Shown here one piece after another: positions 1 through 12,600 of a stretch of DNA of 64,000 nt. The DNA comes from Sitta carolinensis. Its lineage: Eukaryota; Chordata; Aves; Passeriformes; Sittidae. The position numbers and the translations under genes were made by a program. The stretch covers positions 118,828,410 to 118,892,409 of the forward strand of contig CM063284.1 of NCBI GenBank assembly GCA_032173965.1, written 5' to 3'. Position 1 is the first letter of the stretch. Every line of letters starts with the position of its first letter. The notes beneath the pieces were generated by a model. The model was not told where the DNA came from, ran no database searches, and saw nothing but the letters and a program-made list of their open reading frames with translations.

Positions 1-1994
1 GAGAACATGTTAGGAGTAGAGGAGGCGGGTGGTGGGAGGTTATCAAGTGTAAAGTTCTGGCAATGGTGATGACTGAATGAGAAGTTAGCAGTGCATGAAA
101 AGGAGATTTCTTCCTCACTGCTAGCAGCTTGTATGTCTTACAGAATCCTTTACTGATCATAAGTAACATATGAAACAACATTGCATGGGGCTTCAAATTC
201 ATATAGAACTTGTATTTTTTTAGCCTCCTTTTTACTGCCGTGATGTTGCTGAGATGTACGACAATATTCTTCATAAACCCCTGGTTTTGCGCCCAGGAAT
301 CAGTCTGACAGCCTGGTCTATACTGGAAGAACTTCTTGAGAAAGATCGGCAAAGCAGACTTGGAGCAAGGGAAGACTTTGTAAGAAATACCCTAATTTAT
401 CAAACTCTATTTAATTTAAAGGCACAGCACAGGATTAACAGCTGGAGATAGAAATTGCATTGCTGCTTCTGTCTCTGTTTTCCTTCTTTTTATTTCTTCA
501 ATAAAGACACCATGGGGTCTATCCCTGGAAGCTGATGGGGATAAGACAGCAGTGATTGTGGGGTATTTTGAGCCTGATTGCTGCTGTACCTCCCAGCAAA
601 GGAAAAACAGTTCCTGGTGTAGCAGTCACTAAGGTGCACAGAAGTAGGTTCATAGAGAAACTGGGAAATAATCAAAAGAAAAAGCGGTCATGTGGTAATA
701 CTAATGATTTGGAAACCAGTCTTCAGGTAGAGAGGAACACTAGTTCTATGCAAACAGCAGCTTTTCTTTAAGCCTTAAAATCATGGCAGACATTTTCCCA
801 GTGTAGCAATGAGATCTTGCAAAAGTTGCTGTGGGAAAGTTGCAGGTGTCTTCAGAACTGTGCGATGAGGAATGATGTAGAGGATGTACTCCATCCATTA
901 GTGGTGGGATCTTTGTAGTCCTTGGTTTGCAGTCCTTATATTAGTCTGTGGACCTTGTAACTGAGCAAGATGAAAGGATTTAGCATAGCTGTTTGCTGCT
1001 TCTTAAATAGTAAGTATATTGCAGAGTTGTTGTGAAGGAGTTGCTTCTCAGACAGTGAAGCAAAAACTTTAACAAAACTTTAAGGCATGAACAGATACTA
1101 ACAGAAAGCATTCTTGCTCTGGTGGACTTCAAGGTTTGTTGATTTTAGGGCGTAAAAGCAGAAAGTATGATCTTAGAAGGAAAACTTAATAGAAGCGGCC
1201 TCACAAATTGCTCCAACTTTTATTGCAAAGTAAATAGTGAATAAACAAACTGGTAAGGACGTGCACGTAACAACTCCCCTATGTGCATGTAGTGTGAAGT
1301 AACATTTACAACGATGCACAGGATGGAATTACAAAATATCTGAAATCTTCATTGTTTGCTGCAGCTTGAAATTCAAAAGCACCCATTCTTCGAATCTCTC
1401 AGCTGGACTGATCTTCTTCAGAAGAAGATTCCGCCACCATTTAATCCCAACGTGGTAGGTGCCTGGGGGGTGGCAGTGGTGTTAGTATTTGCATCTCAGA
1501 TCACACATCACAGAATATTCTGAGTTGAAAGGGACCCACAAGGTCCTACAAGGACCCACAAGTCCAACTTTTAAGTGAATGCCCACCCCATATGGGGACT
1601 GAACCCTTAAACTTGATGTTCCTAACACTGTGCTCCAAACAACCGAGCTAATCTCCCTAAGAGAGACGTTTTTAATATTTTTTAGGTTTATCAGGTCATT
1701 AAGAATGTAGGATTTGGTCAAAACCCCAACCTAAATGAGAAAAAAACCCCAGCTATCTAAAGGACAAGCACAAGTTTAAAACACTGTACTAATTGATTAC
1801 TGATGGATCCTTCTGTTTTCTAGGTTGGACCAGATGATATTGGGAATTTTGATGCAGTGTTCACAGAAGAAATGGTCCCATACTCAGTTTGTGTTTCTTC
1901 TGACTACAACATTGTTAATGCCAGTGTCCTAGAGGCAGATGATGCATTTGTTGGATTTTCTTATGCACCACCTTCTGAAGATGGGTTTTCCTAG
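1..1994 (+). CDS. SGK3: SGK3, C-terminal coding exons (gene enters from the left edge)
   Basis: Serum/glucocorticoid-regulated kinase 3, an AGC-family Ser/Thr kinase acting on endosomes downstream of PI3K. Three terminal coding exons are visible: 224-379, 1365-1454 and 1824-1994 (TAG stop). All are in phase 0 and bounded by AG acceptors and GT donors. They encode the end of the kinase domain ([16 protein letters not shown], then the [12 protein letters not shown] helix), the PPFNPNV segment, and the AGC C-terminal tail with hydrophobic motif FVGFSY, whose Ser is the regulatory phosphosite in this family. The protein ends 13 residues after this motif starts, as in mammalian SGK3. Bases 1-223 are intron; the catalytic core and PX domain lie outside the window. 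No disruption is seen. The neighbouring MCMDC2 gene is in the same order and orientation as in human. Confidence 0.95.
1496..1666 (-). mobile_element. tRNA-Ile-derived SINE, TguSINE1-like, antisense in the last SGK3 intron
   Basis: Read on the minus strand, the segment begins with a degraded tRNA-Ile body: an A-box-like TTAGCTCGGTTG near 1655 and a B-box-like GGTTCAGTCC near 1610. It then passes into a body ending in a CR1-style tail (CAGAATATTCTGTGATG). A tRNA-Ile head joined to a CR1 tail is the known design of the passerine SINE TguSINE1, which CR1 enzymes mobilise. The copy is diverged and carries a short internal duplication (ACAAGGTCCT / ACAAGGACCC). It is one sign that the host is a passerine. 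Confidence 0.7.
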
Positions 1995-3490
1995 GAACTT
2001 AGAAGACGAGAGTGGTTTGGAAGTCTTGGGTTGAACGGAAATGTTAGGATTATGGACACATTCCAAAATAGCGTAAATAGTGCCTCGTCTTGTATGTAGG
2101 TTTGAAACCTACGAACAAACTTTCTCTGCTGTATAGGAGGAATTTGGGCATTTTGGATGGCTTTCTTTGGGGTTTGAACTGTTTGTTCCTGCTGCAGAAA
2201 ATATTTTTAAAAATCTTTAAAAAGCATTCTCTACATATTTTTTAAGCAAAAACACTGACTGTTTTCCTCAGTCTCTTCGAGTTTACTTTCATACCTATCT
2301 AATTTGGCTGGCATAAACGCAGCAAATTTAGTAAATTTATAAATGCTTTTGTACTTATTTACAGTGATTTTGTGCTTGAATTGTAACTATGCAAATTGTC
2401 TTTTGTATATCCTGGTTTAAAAAAAGGTAAATGTTTTCCCTTTTACCAGTTGGGAATATGTGTTAATTTACCTGTCAGCACTTAAATTATATAAGTTAAG
2501 GACCAAGATTCTTAAAGGACTTTTGCAGAATGAATACTTGGTCATGTAAAACTGGATTGTTGCTCTTGAACTTGCTGAAGTACCCATTGACTCAACTGGA
2601 TTATCTGAGGTATGAGGGGTTACTCAAAGCAAGGACAGAACAAATTAACTGGATTGATTTGATAACATTACTTATTATGTGTTCTACTTTTCTTTCTTCC
2701 CTGGGCTAAGTATGTCTATATTTCAACTACATTAAAAATATTTTTGGTTAAAGCTCTGCTTCTCCAAAGATCTAATATGCAATAATCATGGTTACTTTAA
2801 AAGTAAGTCAATTAGCTTTGACATTTTGGGGGTGGGTGATGAGATGATCATGCCAAATACTAGGGATTCTTCTCACAGATTGGTAGTTTAAAACACTCTT
2901 ATATTCCAAATTGATTGTATTTCAGCGCTCATAGCTACTTGTCTTTGTGTTCCAGTTTGCACCATTTTGAAATCTTCACTAGATGTTGGGGGAAAAATGT
3001 AAATTACACTGATAATTTTAAAAATGTGAAAAGCTATTGTATTTCTCATAACATACACATGTATGGACAAACATAATTCTGAACAATTTCTGTTTAAGGA
3101 AATTTTTTTAAACAATGCAAAAATTGACTGCAGTTACAGTGTATAAAAGGCATATAATGGTAGTAGTTTTATTATATATATTACTTGTAAATAACAACTT
3201 TTTTTTGTCTGTTACTCCAAAAATGTTCAGTGTTTTTTTGTTCATAAATACATTCAGTTAAATGCCTTGATTTGAGAGAAATCTGGTAAGATACTTCTAC
3301 ATCATAATGATACGTAAATTGAATGAATGTTACATAAATTTCAGTATCTAAATCACCTTGGTTTTGGCAAAATAAGCAGCTAAAATAAACACTCTTTATA
3401 CTGCATCAAGATCTGCTAAGAATTGAGAACCTAGAGGGAGAGAGTGTATCAAATCATAATTCTTTTGAAATAAATGTAGTATCAATACAT
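1995..3490 (+). other. SGK3: SGK3 3' UTR
   Basis: AT-rich sequence without coding potential follows the SGK3 stop. Two AATAAA signals, at 3384-3389 and 3469-3474, are plausible cleavage signals, giving a 3' UTR of about 1.4-1.5 kb. The exact end is inferred. Confidence 0.6.
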
Positions 3491-4930
3491 TAAAAGAGTG
3501 GAAAGTAAAACAGGATTCCTTGCTTACCTCAAAGTATCTCCTAGAGCACACTCCTGCATAGTGGTTAAGTGATGCTTAGCAGTTGCTACATGAGGTTTTG
3601 GAAGGAGTGAATGGGGTAAAAGGTAAGAATTGACATTGGCAGGGGAGGAAGGAAGGAACTGTATGATCTGTGGGAGCAGAATGGTGGCTTGGCACTCATT
3701 TTCCATAGTTCTCTTCTGCAAGGGTTGAAAAAAGCTTTTCAGGATAACTATGTGAATCATTTCCTTGGCATTAAAATAATTTGGAAGTAACAGCCCTGGG
3801 GTTTTTTAGTTTGGGGTATGGGGGAGGCGGTTGGTCATTTTGGTTTAGGTTTGGCTTTTGGGTTTTTTTTTTTTTTTCTTTTTTTGGTTGGTTGGTTGGG
3901 GTTTTTTTAGGTTTTGTGTTGTTTTGTTATTTTTATTAATTTATTTAATTAATTAGGGGGTTTTAACATGACTTTCTGATGGACTTGGGAACAAATTGGT
4001 CAGTGTGAAAAGAAGTATCCATTCTCATACCAAATTTTTAGTCTGTATGCTCCTGAAATTATTGTGAAATTACATGGCTACTGTAACTACCTTCTCTTTA
4101 TGGCAAAGTGGTACACTGCTGTAGAAGGATGGGAAGAAGAAATACTTCAGAAATTTTTGTTGTGAGAACACCCTTTTTAATTTTTGTCTTGAATTCCAAG
4201 ATGTTCATACCTAGCTGCGTGACTTGAAGGATTTGGGTTTTTTTCTTCTTTATCAGAATCCAGGGGTTCTTTCCTTTAAAAAATACAGTGTGTCAGTTGA
4301 AATTATTTCTGGGAGAGTCACTTAATAATTGCTTATTAAGCTTTTTTCTTCCACAGACTGCCCTTTTGGCAAAGTGTGATTGTGTTCAGCACATCACTTC
4401 AAGTACTTAAGTTCTTTGAACTCAAGGTTAACAGACTGTATCAGGCAGTGAAGCCTCACAGTATTCCCATACCCAGTACTCTTGTTCCACATCTCTTTGC
4501 ATCCCGTGAGGATGGTTTCCAAAGTCGGACATGCAGTTGGAGTGTTGCAGCTGCATCACCCAGGGCTGAGCTGAAAGGTGACATCTGAAACACATGGGAA
4601 AGCCTGGAGAGTGGACCTGCACAGGAACCACCTGTGTTACTCCTTTCGTCTTTTAGCTGACAAGTAATAATGGGCAGCAAAATTTGCCTTCTTGTGACTT
4701 GTGCAGGGGGTTTTGTTCGCCTGTCTGTAGCAGAAGGGGACTGTTCCTCCCCTTGCAGAGGGAACCCAAGCAGCCGTGAGGAGCAGGCCTTTCTCCAGTG
4801 CTGCTGTTGTGGTCAGTTGGTGTGTTCAGAGCTGTTCTCCTGGAGAGGTAAGTGACTGCCTGGCGTGCTAAAGGCAGCAGTTAAATATGCAGTGTGTATT
4901 AATGAGAAAAAAAAAGGACCTGCAAGTACG
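3491..4930. other. Intergenic spacer SGK3-MCMDC2
   Basis: No exon, RNA gene or clear mobile element is recognised. A T/G-rich low-complexity stretch lies at about 3835-3960 and ends in an AT-rich run (TTAATTTATTTAATTAATTA). Short open frames here lack splice sites or recognisable protein. Confidence 0.5.
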
Positions 4931-4934
4931 TTGC

Positions 4935-5330
4935 CGCAGTAGTTGGTACGCTGACAGCCGTGCCCAGCGCCGTGCCCGTGGGTGAAGGCGGTAGCTGTGT
5001 GGGGCCGAGGCGCCGGGCACGGTGGTGGCCGCGGGGCTGGGGCACCTGGGAATTGCCTTCCCTGAGGACTGGGGCCGAGCCCGGCGGGCCGTGGCGCTGA
5101 GGGGGCAGTGCCGGGAGCGCCGGCCCGGGGAGCGGCCCCGCGGGGCTGAGGGCAGCCCGGGCCCCGCTGCTGCTGCTGCCCCAGCAGGGCCGGGCGAGGG
5201 CGGGCCGCAGGAAGCGTGAGTAACTGGTCTGTGAGGCAGGGAGCTGAAGGCAGGCGGGAGATGCTGGGTGTCCGTGCCGGGTCACGCCTAGAGCGGGGTT
5301 TACGGGCTGTGGGGACACTCGTGAACACCA
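4935..5330 (+). promoter_or_regulatory. MCMDC2: CpG island, likely MCMDC2 promoter and 5' UTR exon
   Basis: A CpG-dense block in otherwise AT-rich DNA, about 1.4 kb upstream of the first MCMDC2 coding exon. It contains a donor-like GTGAGT at 5216, and the coding exon begins after an acceptor (TTCCCGCAG) ending at 6666. A non-coding first exon ending near 5215 is therefore plausible. No TATA box was found, so the TSS is not fixed. Long open frames on both strands here are explained by GC richness. Confidence 0.6.
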
Positions 5331-5945
5331 TCACCCTTGGTCAGGGCTTTATTTTCCGCAGCTTAGGCGATGGCTGCTCCGTGCACAATGACCAGGGCCA
5401 CAGCTCAGTCCTTCCTACCCTATGTGGTGTCCTGCGTGTCCAGCCCGGGTAGCACAGGATCCAGGGATACACCGTAGATCTCTGTGTGCACATTTCTTTA
5501 AGCCCTTCTTGCTGAGTATTTCAAGGGATGGAGTAGTAATTGTGCAGGACTAATCCCAAAGACACCTGCGGGGCGGGGCAATCCCCATTTTAAATCATCT
5601 TTTAACTTGCGCCTTTGTTACTTCAAGCACTAAACACATTGCAGCCCAGTGAGTGAACAGTTCTCAGGCCACAGGGTTTACACTGCTGCCACACTGAAGC
5701 TGGGCTGGAATCCAGTTACTCCTCTCGGATATTGCTCTATTTGTCCTCCCAAAGTAATTTCGGTGAACTCTTAAAGGGAATCTCTCACATGCTGTGAGCT
5801 TTGATTCCTTATGAGCTCAGTAATTCCTATCCTTTACCAAGTAGCTACATCTAACACTTAACAAAAGTGTTGTTTCATATTGGTTGTCTACAGAGAGGAC
5901 TAAGGACATTTTGCAGAAGAAAATATGAAAGACATTAAAACAGAT

Positions 5946-5962
5946 GTATATATATATATATA
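5946..5962. repeat. (TA)n microsatellite
   Basis: About eight TA units in the 5' intron of MCMDC2. Confidence 0.8.
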
Positions 5963-6695
5963 CAAAATATCTTATTTTGGTCTTAGTAATTCTCCTTCGA
6001 AATTTTGCAAAGTAGTGCTTCATAGTACAAGACTCTACTCAAAATATAGAAAATAGAGATTACCCACATTTCCTTGTGGGTAATACACAAGGAAAACTGC
6101 ACTGAAGAGCATGATCAGCCTCCAAAGCAAAATTGTAATTATAAAAGCTTTCACAGTGGGAATCAGAATTAAATGTCTGTGTACAATGCATGGAAATAAG
6201 TGCAAGATCAGCACCTTAATTGGGTGCCACAGGGGATCACAGCAGGGTAGGAAATTCAGATTTTAAAAGAGGTGTGGCCCAGTTTCACAGTTTTAACAGC
6301 TATGATGGACTTCTCAAATAAGGAAGATAAAATTTTAAGTCTTACTTTTGATAGACTGATTATAAAATCTACAGGGGGAGTTAAATTAAACAGAAGCTTT
6401 AATTTCATGGGTTAGGGAATTAGGAGAGTGAAATAATTCACAGAGGAAATGAAAACACTAGAGCACTCTTCAGAAATCTACTCTAGAAATAGGGTATGCT
6501 ACAGTCATTGGAAAGAGCTTTGAACTGAATTTTAAAAATCCTTCAAGAATTGCCTAGTTTGAAAAAGAGACTATTTTAATTTTGTGTGGCTTTGTTAATA
6601 TGTACCTTTATTATTACTGTTATAGCATGGCCAGTGCTATCATTTCTTCACAGTTTATTCCCGCAGTTGGATAAAGAGTTCAAAGATCTTGGAAG

Positions 6696-9600
6696 ATGGA
6701 TCCTGAAATACAGAAAATGAAGGAAGTTGTGCTTGTCTACCTTGACAGAAGTGGTGGCCTTCAGAAATTTGTGCATGATTGCAAAAAATATAACGGTATT
6801 TCTCAATACAGTCTGTTAAATTGACATAGAATATTTACATAAATCTGTTATTTTAAGATACTTTTTGCTCTTACAGACTCAAAACAAAGTTATGCTGTTT
6901 ATCGTTTCATTATTTCAATTAATCCTTCTGACATTGCTGAACTGGATGCAACTCTTGGAAACTATATTCTTCATCATCCCCTACAAGCTGCACAGATTTT
7001 TCAGTCAGTAAGTGTATAATAGGTGAGTAGACAGAAGTACATCATCTAAATTTTAACAAGATTTTCCTTTTTAAATGAAGTTATTTTTCCATCACAGGTA
7101 TGCTTTGTGGCTATTAAGACACTATCATTAATTGAACAATTGCAGACAGAAGCCCAGGTGAGTCTGCATTGTTTTTCTCCATTTAGATCTTGAATCTTCT
7201 AAGTATAGTGAAATATTAACAAATATTTTTGTATTAAATTTTCATTTTCCCTTTGGTTGCAGTATTATTTATAATTAAAAAGAGCTGGATGTCTCACCCT
7301 ACCACATTGCAATTGTGAGGTTAATTAATAAGAAACCTAGTTACTCTTCATGTGTTTCTGAAAATTTTTAACAGTTTTGTATCACATTGTTTGTCCATGA
7401 AAAGTAATGCAGTTTTAAATAAAACTGTTTTTATTATGTTAATGCCATTGTGTCTCTTGCTAGATCAGTATATTGCTGAAACCAACACATTTGCCACCTT
7501 TACCAAGTTATGTTCTGAGTCTTTCTGCATATCCCTTTGATTACACATCTCAAAGATTTTATATGTCTGAAGGGATAGTGATTGCAATGGGAACTGTAAC
7601 AAAATACACACAAGGAGCAAGATTTCTTTGTACTGAGGAAACCTGTCCATTCTCTGAAGGTAGTAAAAAATATAAAAATTAATCAGTACTATTTCAAAAG
7701 TTTTTAAATAAATTTGGTAGTAAGAGATTAAAAACCTAGCCTAACAAAGATATTTTCCTGTATAGTTTTATTATGCATACATTTTTGTAATGAGCACAGC
7801 AGGATTTTTGTTAATTGAAAGGTGTGGAGTTGCTCAGCATTATTAAATGTTTTGGAAGAAGAGCGATGTTAGCAATCCCTTTTCCTAATGCTAAAGATAG
7901 TTTATAGGAAAAAACATAAGTCACTTGTATAACTTGAATATATTTAGTATCTTAAATAACTTAATACTTAAATATCTTAAATAATAAAATCTCAAAAGTA
8001 AATAAGCTAAACTAGTAAAATACCTTTTTCCTTGGAAACTGTTGAACAATAAGCTAAAGTGTCTGGCAAAAGCTTCTAGCATAGAACAAGTGATGCTTTG
8101 ATGAGTAGTTGACTTCTGTGGAACTACTACTTTGAGTAGTATTACTGAACTGCTTGTACCATTGCAGAGAGGCCCTAAGTACTTTTAAGGCTGTTTTTTT
8201 TTTTTGCTTCTTCTGTAAGAGATCATACAGTTACAAAAGAGACGCAAAATCCCCAAGTTTGGAGACTGCGGATGAAGTCATACAGACCCCTTTACGAGGA
8301 CACGTTACCTCAAACAATGACTATCCATAACCCATGTCCTCCCCACGCCAGGCAGAAGCCAGGCTCTCTCCTCAAGAAAGCCTAGTCAGCTTGGGAATGT
8401 GCAGTAGGAAACTGCCATCTTGTGGCCAAACACAATGAATTAGATGGATTATTTAGTGGAGTATGTAAGGGAAGTGCATCTGAAGAAACACATAAAAAAT
8501 ATAGAATTTCACTGTCCAGTATTTTAGTTTCTTCTGTTATTCATTGGAAATTAAAAACTAAAGCTATGCAGGCCCTCCTTTTAAATGGTTGGTAAATTAT
8601 TACTTTTTTTAGGGTTTAGGTGCATCAGAGTGCATTGTCCTGGAGCTACAGAGTCTGCTACAGTGAGGACTGATTTTGTGTGTAGCTTGTGTTCTTCACC
8701 ACTGCAAGAAGACATGAAATTTAGAGTACTTGGTGGTAGGATCTATGTAGTCTTGCTTTTAGATCTGGTAGTTTCCTACTCTTGTTACACAATAAGTAAT
8801 CAAAATAGTTAAGTGGAAAAAACCCACTTAAAATATACCAGTCTTTAAAAACAAAAAAAAAAAAAAAAAAAAGATGTTTTCAAGAGAATTAACCTTTTTC
8901 TTTGCCTTTGTTTTGAAAGATAAACAAATAGTTGAAATGATTGATGCTAAAATTCTGAATGCTTTGAAGGGATACTCCGTTGATAAATCACATTTTAGGA
9001 TTCAGGCATTTACATTGTTCTTGAGAGGTAAGCTGAACTTTGGAGTTCAAAAATGCTTTGAAATTGATCTATAATAATCCCTTGCAATTGTAGCTTTTTT
9101 TTTTTTTTTTTTTTTTGCTAAAATGGTGGAAGTCATAATTTATATTGCAGTTCTTTCTTTATCCCCCCTTAATTCTATAAAAAAAAAAAGCTAGCTGACA
9201 AAGCAGTGTGCACAGATGATTGCAGAGTGTACACAGCAAAATTCTTGTGCCACTTTTACACATCCATTTAATTAAATTCCCTTGGCCAGGTCAGCAGTGT
9301 CTTACTCTAACTGCTGCTTGTTTTTTTCCTCCTTTCTACTTTCCTTTGGTAATGCTGCTCTGTACTTACTTCATGTATATTTAACATCCTTCCTCAATCT
9401 AGCTGTTTTCCACATTCCATCAGTATTTTTGGCATCTACTACCACTGCCATCCAAACATTAAATGAATTCTAATGTTAATGTCTAATGAAAATCACAACT
9501 CAGCAACTTACTTCTATTAATTCTTGAAAATTAATCAAAAAACTACAGAGACAAGCAACAAAAAAATCCTCTTCCATTCCAAAACTCTAGGGAATTATAT

Positions 9601-12600
9601 GGTTCATTTATTAAAAACTGAACAGAAATAACTAGTAGTACTAAAATTATAATAAAAATTTATAGAACAGTCTCTACTGGTCAAGATACAGAGAGTGGCA
9701 TGCATTAAATTTCTGCTGTCTTTAGTGATCAGTGTGGTTACAGTGTTTCTCAGGCTGATATTGAGATCTGGTTGGATCTAATTCTCATTTTCAAAAAATA
9801 AATAGGATTTGGTTTTCTAAGGTGCACAGAAATATAAAGGTTTACAAAGCTATTTGTGTGTCTTTTTGAAATCTATGTAGTTTGTATCTCCTCTCTTTAT
9901 TGTGTTGGGTTTTTTCCTCTGACATTTTTTAGGACAGTGACTGATTGATAATGGTGGTGACAGAAGTGTCAGAGTAGGAAATATACTTGCAAAAACCTAT
10001 CCATTTTCTTTTCAATGCAGGACTAAATGCATTGTGCATTTTCTTTATCATGAAATCTATTCTTCCTCACCTGGTATGCCTCCCTACCTTTTCCACTAAA
10101 TAATTAAAATTGTATGTTTAATTTTATTCTAGTCCATTATCAATCTGGGAAACAGCTGTTTTCTGCAAATGTTAAATCATAAAATCAAACATTCAGAATG
10201 TGTAGAAATTTTCTGACCATGTCTTTAAAACTGTTTTTATGCCCTAACATATCTGTAGTTTTGCCCCCCTGCACTTGTTTTATTATTTGCAGATGAACTG
10301 GCCAATAAAATGACAATAGGAAACCACTACAGGATTATAGGAATTCCAGCTTGTGTACAAAATGGCCTACAAGCAACTGCATGTATTGAAGTCAATACTG
10401 TACAGCCCTATAAACTAAATGGTAAAAAAGTTCCATTAAAAATTTACTTTAAAAAACCCTGGAAAACCTCCTAGAAAAATGTCTTGAGAATGGGTAGTTT
10501 TTTATTATCTAGATGTCCAGATTACAAAACCACTCAGGGACTTTCCTCTTACAGTCTGAAATGTCTACTTGCTGTTATTTGAGAATACCTGCTTTTGTCC
10601 ACTTTCCATGCATTGGGAAACCCCCTAATTATTTACTGTAGTTCTTCAACTTCTCTTTCCATCTTCTCCTATCCATTGGAAAGTACTTTGAAATCATAAA
10701 ATAACCTGATATTTCAGTTTGTTTTTCCTTTCTTATCCCATCAGTTCTAGCAGATCATGTCTGTTACCTTTTTAGCAGTAAAATTAACTGTCAGATGCTT
10801 ACATTCTGAATTTGTGCTTAATACAGAGATGTATTTGTTCTTGGTAAGATTTTGTATCAAGACTCCAAAGGTCATTTGTTCTAACATAACTGCATAGGTC
10901 TCTTTAATGTGTTTATTCACCTGTACTTTTTTTCCTTCAGGTCCTTCTTTTGTCAGTGACAATTTTAAGTATCTGCTCTCATTGACTTCAAGTTCAAGCT
11001 GGAGGTTTACTGCCATCCTGGCCAATATCTTTGCTTCTCAAGTTGTTCCACCAGGCACTTACAATACTCTTAAACTTGCAATATTGCTGAGTCTAGTACA
11101 GACATCTGAAAAAGAAAATGCAGATTATCTGGATCTCTTGATTATGACAAGTGACACACTAGTAATTGACAGGTAAAGCAATTACTTTTTTTTCCACATC
11201 AATTAGAATTTAAAATCTAGTCTCTTTAAAGATAATAGGATTGGTCTTACATGAAAAGCTAGAGACTTTGTTTTAAAAGAATATACAAGGCTCAAACTTA
11301 AATACTCAGTTTTTATCCCTAGGACATCTTTGTTTCTTTCAAATGATAAACCAGAACTTCATTAATTATAAAACCTCTTAAAACTCTCATGAGATTATGG
11401 TAAGAATTTAACACTGGCACAGTTTTGCAGGGCTCAGATAAAACATTCTTCTAAAATCAAAACTGAAGGCTGTCCCAGAAGCTGGTAACAAATAAAAGGG
11501 CTCAGCTTTTCAAACCTTGTGTTTAAGCCCTCTCCTCACTGATTCCCAGCTACTGGCCTTTTGAATAAATAAGCAGTGTATAAATACTTACATTTCTATC
11601 TTTTTCATAAAAACCATTCAAATAAGGTATCAGAATTCACATATCACTTTACACATAGATTATAAATCTGGTTACCTTTAAATATTTCTCACTATGCATT
11701 TTATGTATTTACCTATTCACGCAAAAATAAACTGCTAACACAATTTTATGTACACTGCAGAAAAGTAGAATATGCTCAGATTTACATTAATGTAAACAAA
11801 ATTACTTCCTCCTTCCATAACTTAAGCTCTCTGAAAGGGGCATGAATTTTATTTTCATTTGGAAGTTATTCAGCCAATTCACTAATATTTTTGTTGTGAA
11901 AAAAAATCCCCAAACTTTTACTTAAAATTTAGCTGTAGAAATTAGTTCAATTTTTTTAAAAACACGAACTGCAGGATTTCTTTCTTCCCAGGTTAAGATT
12001 AAGATTTCTTAAGAGAAACAGGAGTTCAGTGTTTTAAGAATCAAAACATCTGGTTTATATTAAAATGGCTGCACACTGTAAATCATGATCAGTATTGTAA
12101 TTTGTACTATCCTGCATGTGCACAGTATATACTGTTAGCAGCCTGTCAAAGCAGGCATTTCCTACAAATTTCCATTGGTGCAATACCCTATTTACTAATT
12201 CTTACTAATTTTACTTAGTGATTTTCTCCCAGGATGTAATAGTAGGACAAGCCATGCTATGACATCTTAAAATCATTAAGAGCTTTTGGTTGTGGAACCA
12301 CACAATTTGCAAACTCTCTGTGCCAAAGAACACATTACAGGGGATGAAGAGCATATTTTATACCTTCTTTCTCCATAAGAACTGGAGGGGAGTGTGTAAC
12401 TCAGGAAGGTGGAGCTTACACATTCCAGCCTTTTCCTTTTTCCCAGATGTCCAGAATTACTAATCCTCTAAACTTCTAGACCACTGGAAAAGTTTCTGTA
12501 GAACAGAAAGAGGAGTTAAAAATGTGAGGTTAAATTACAAGAAATCTTTGATTTCCTAGGAATTACTTCTGCAACCCATGATTGGCCACATGTTTAATCC

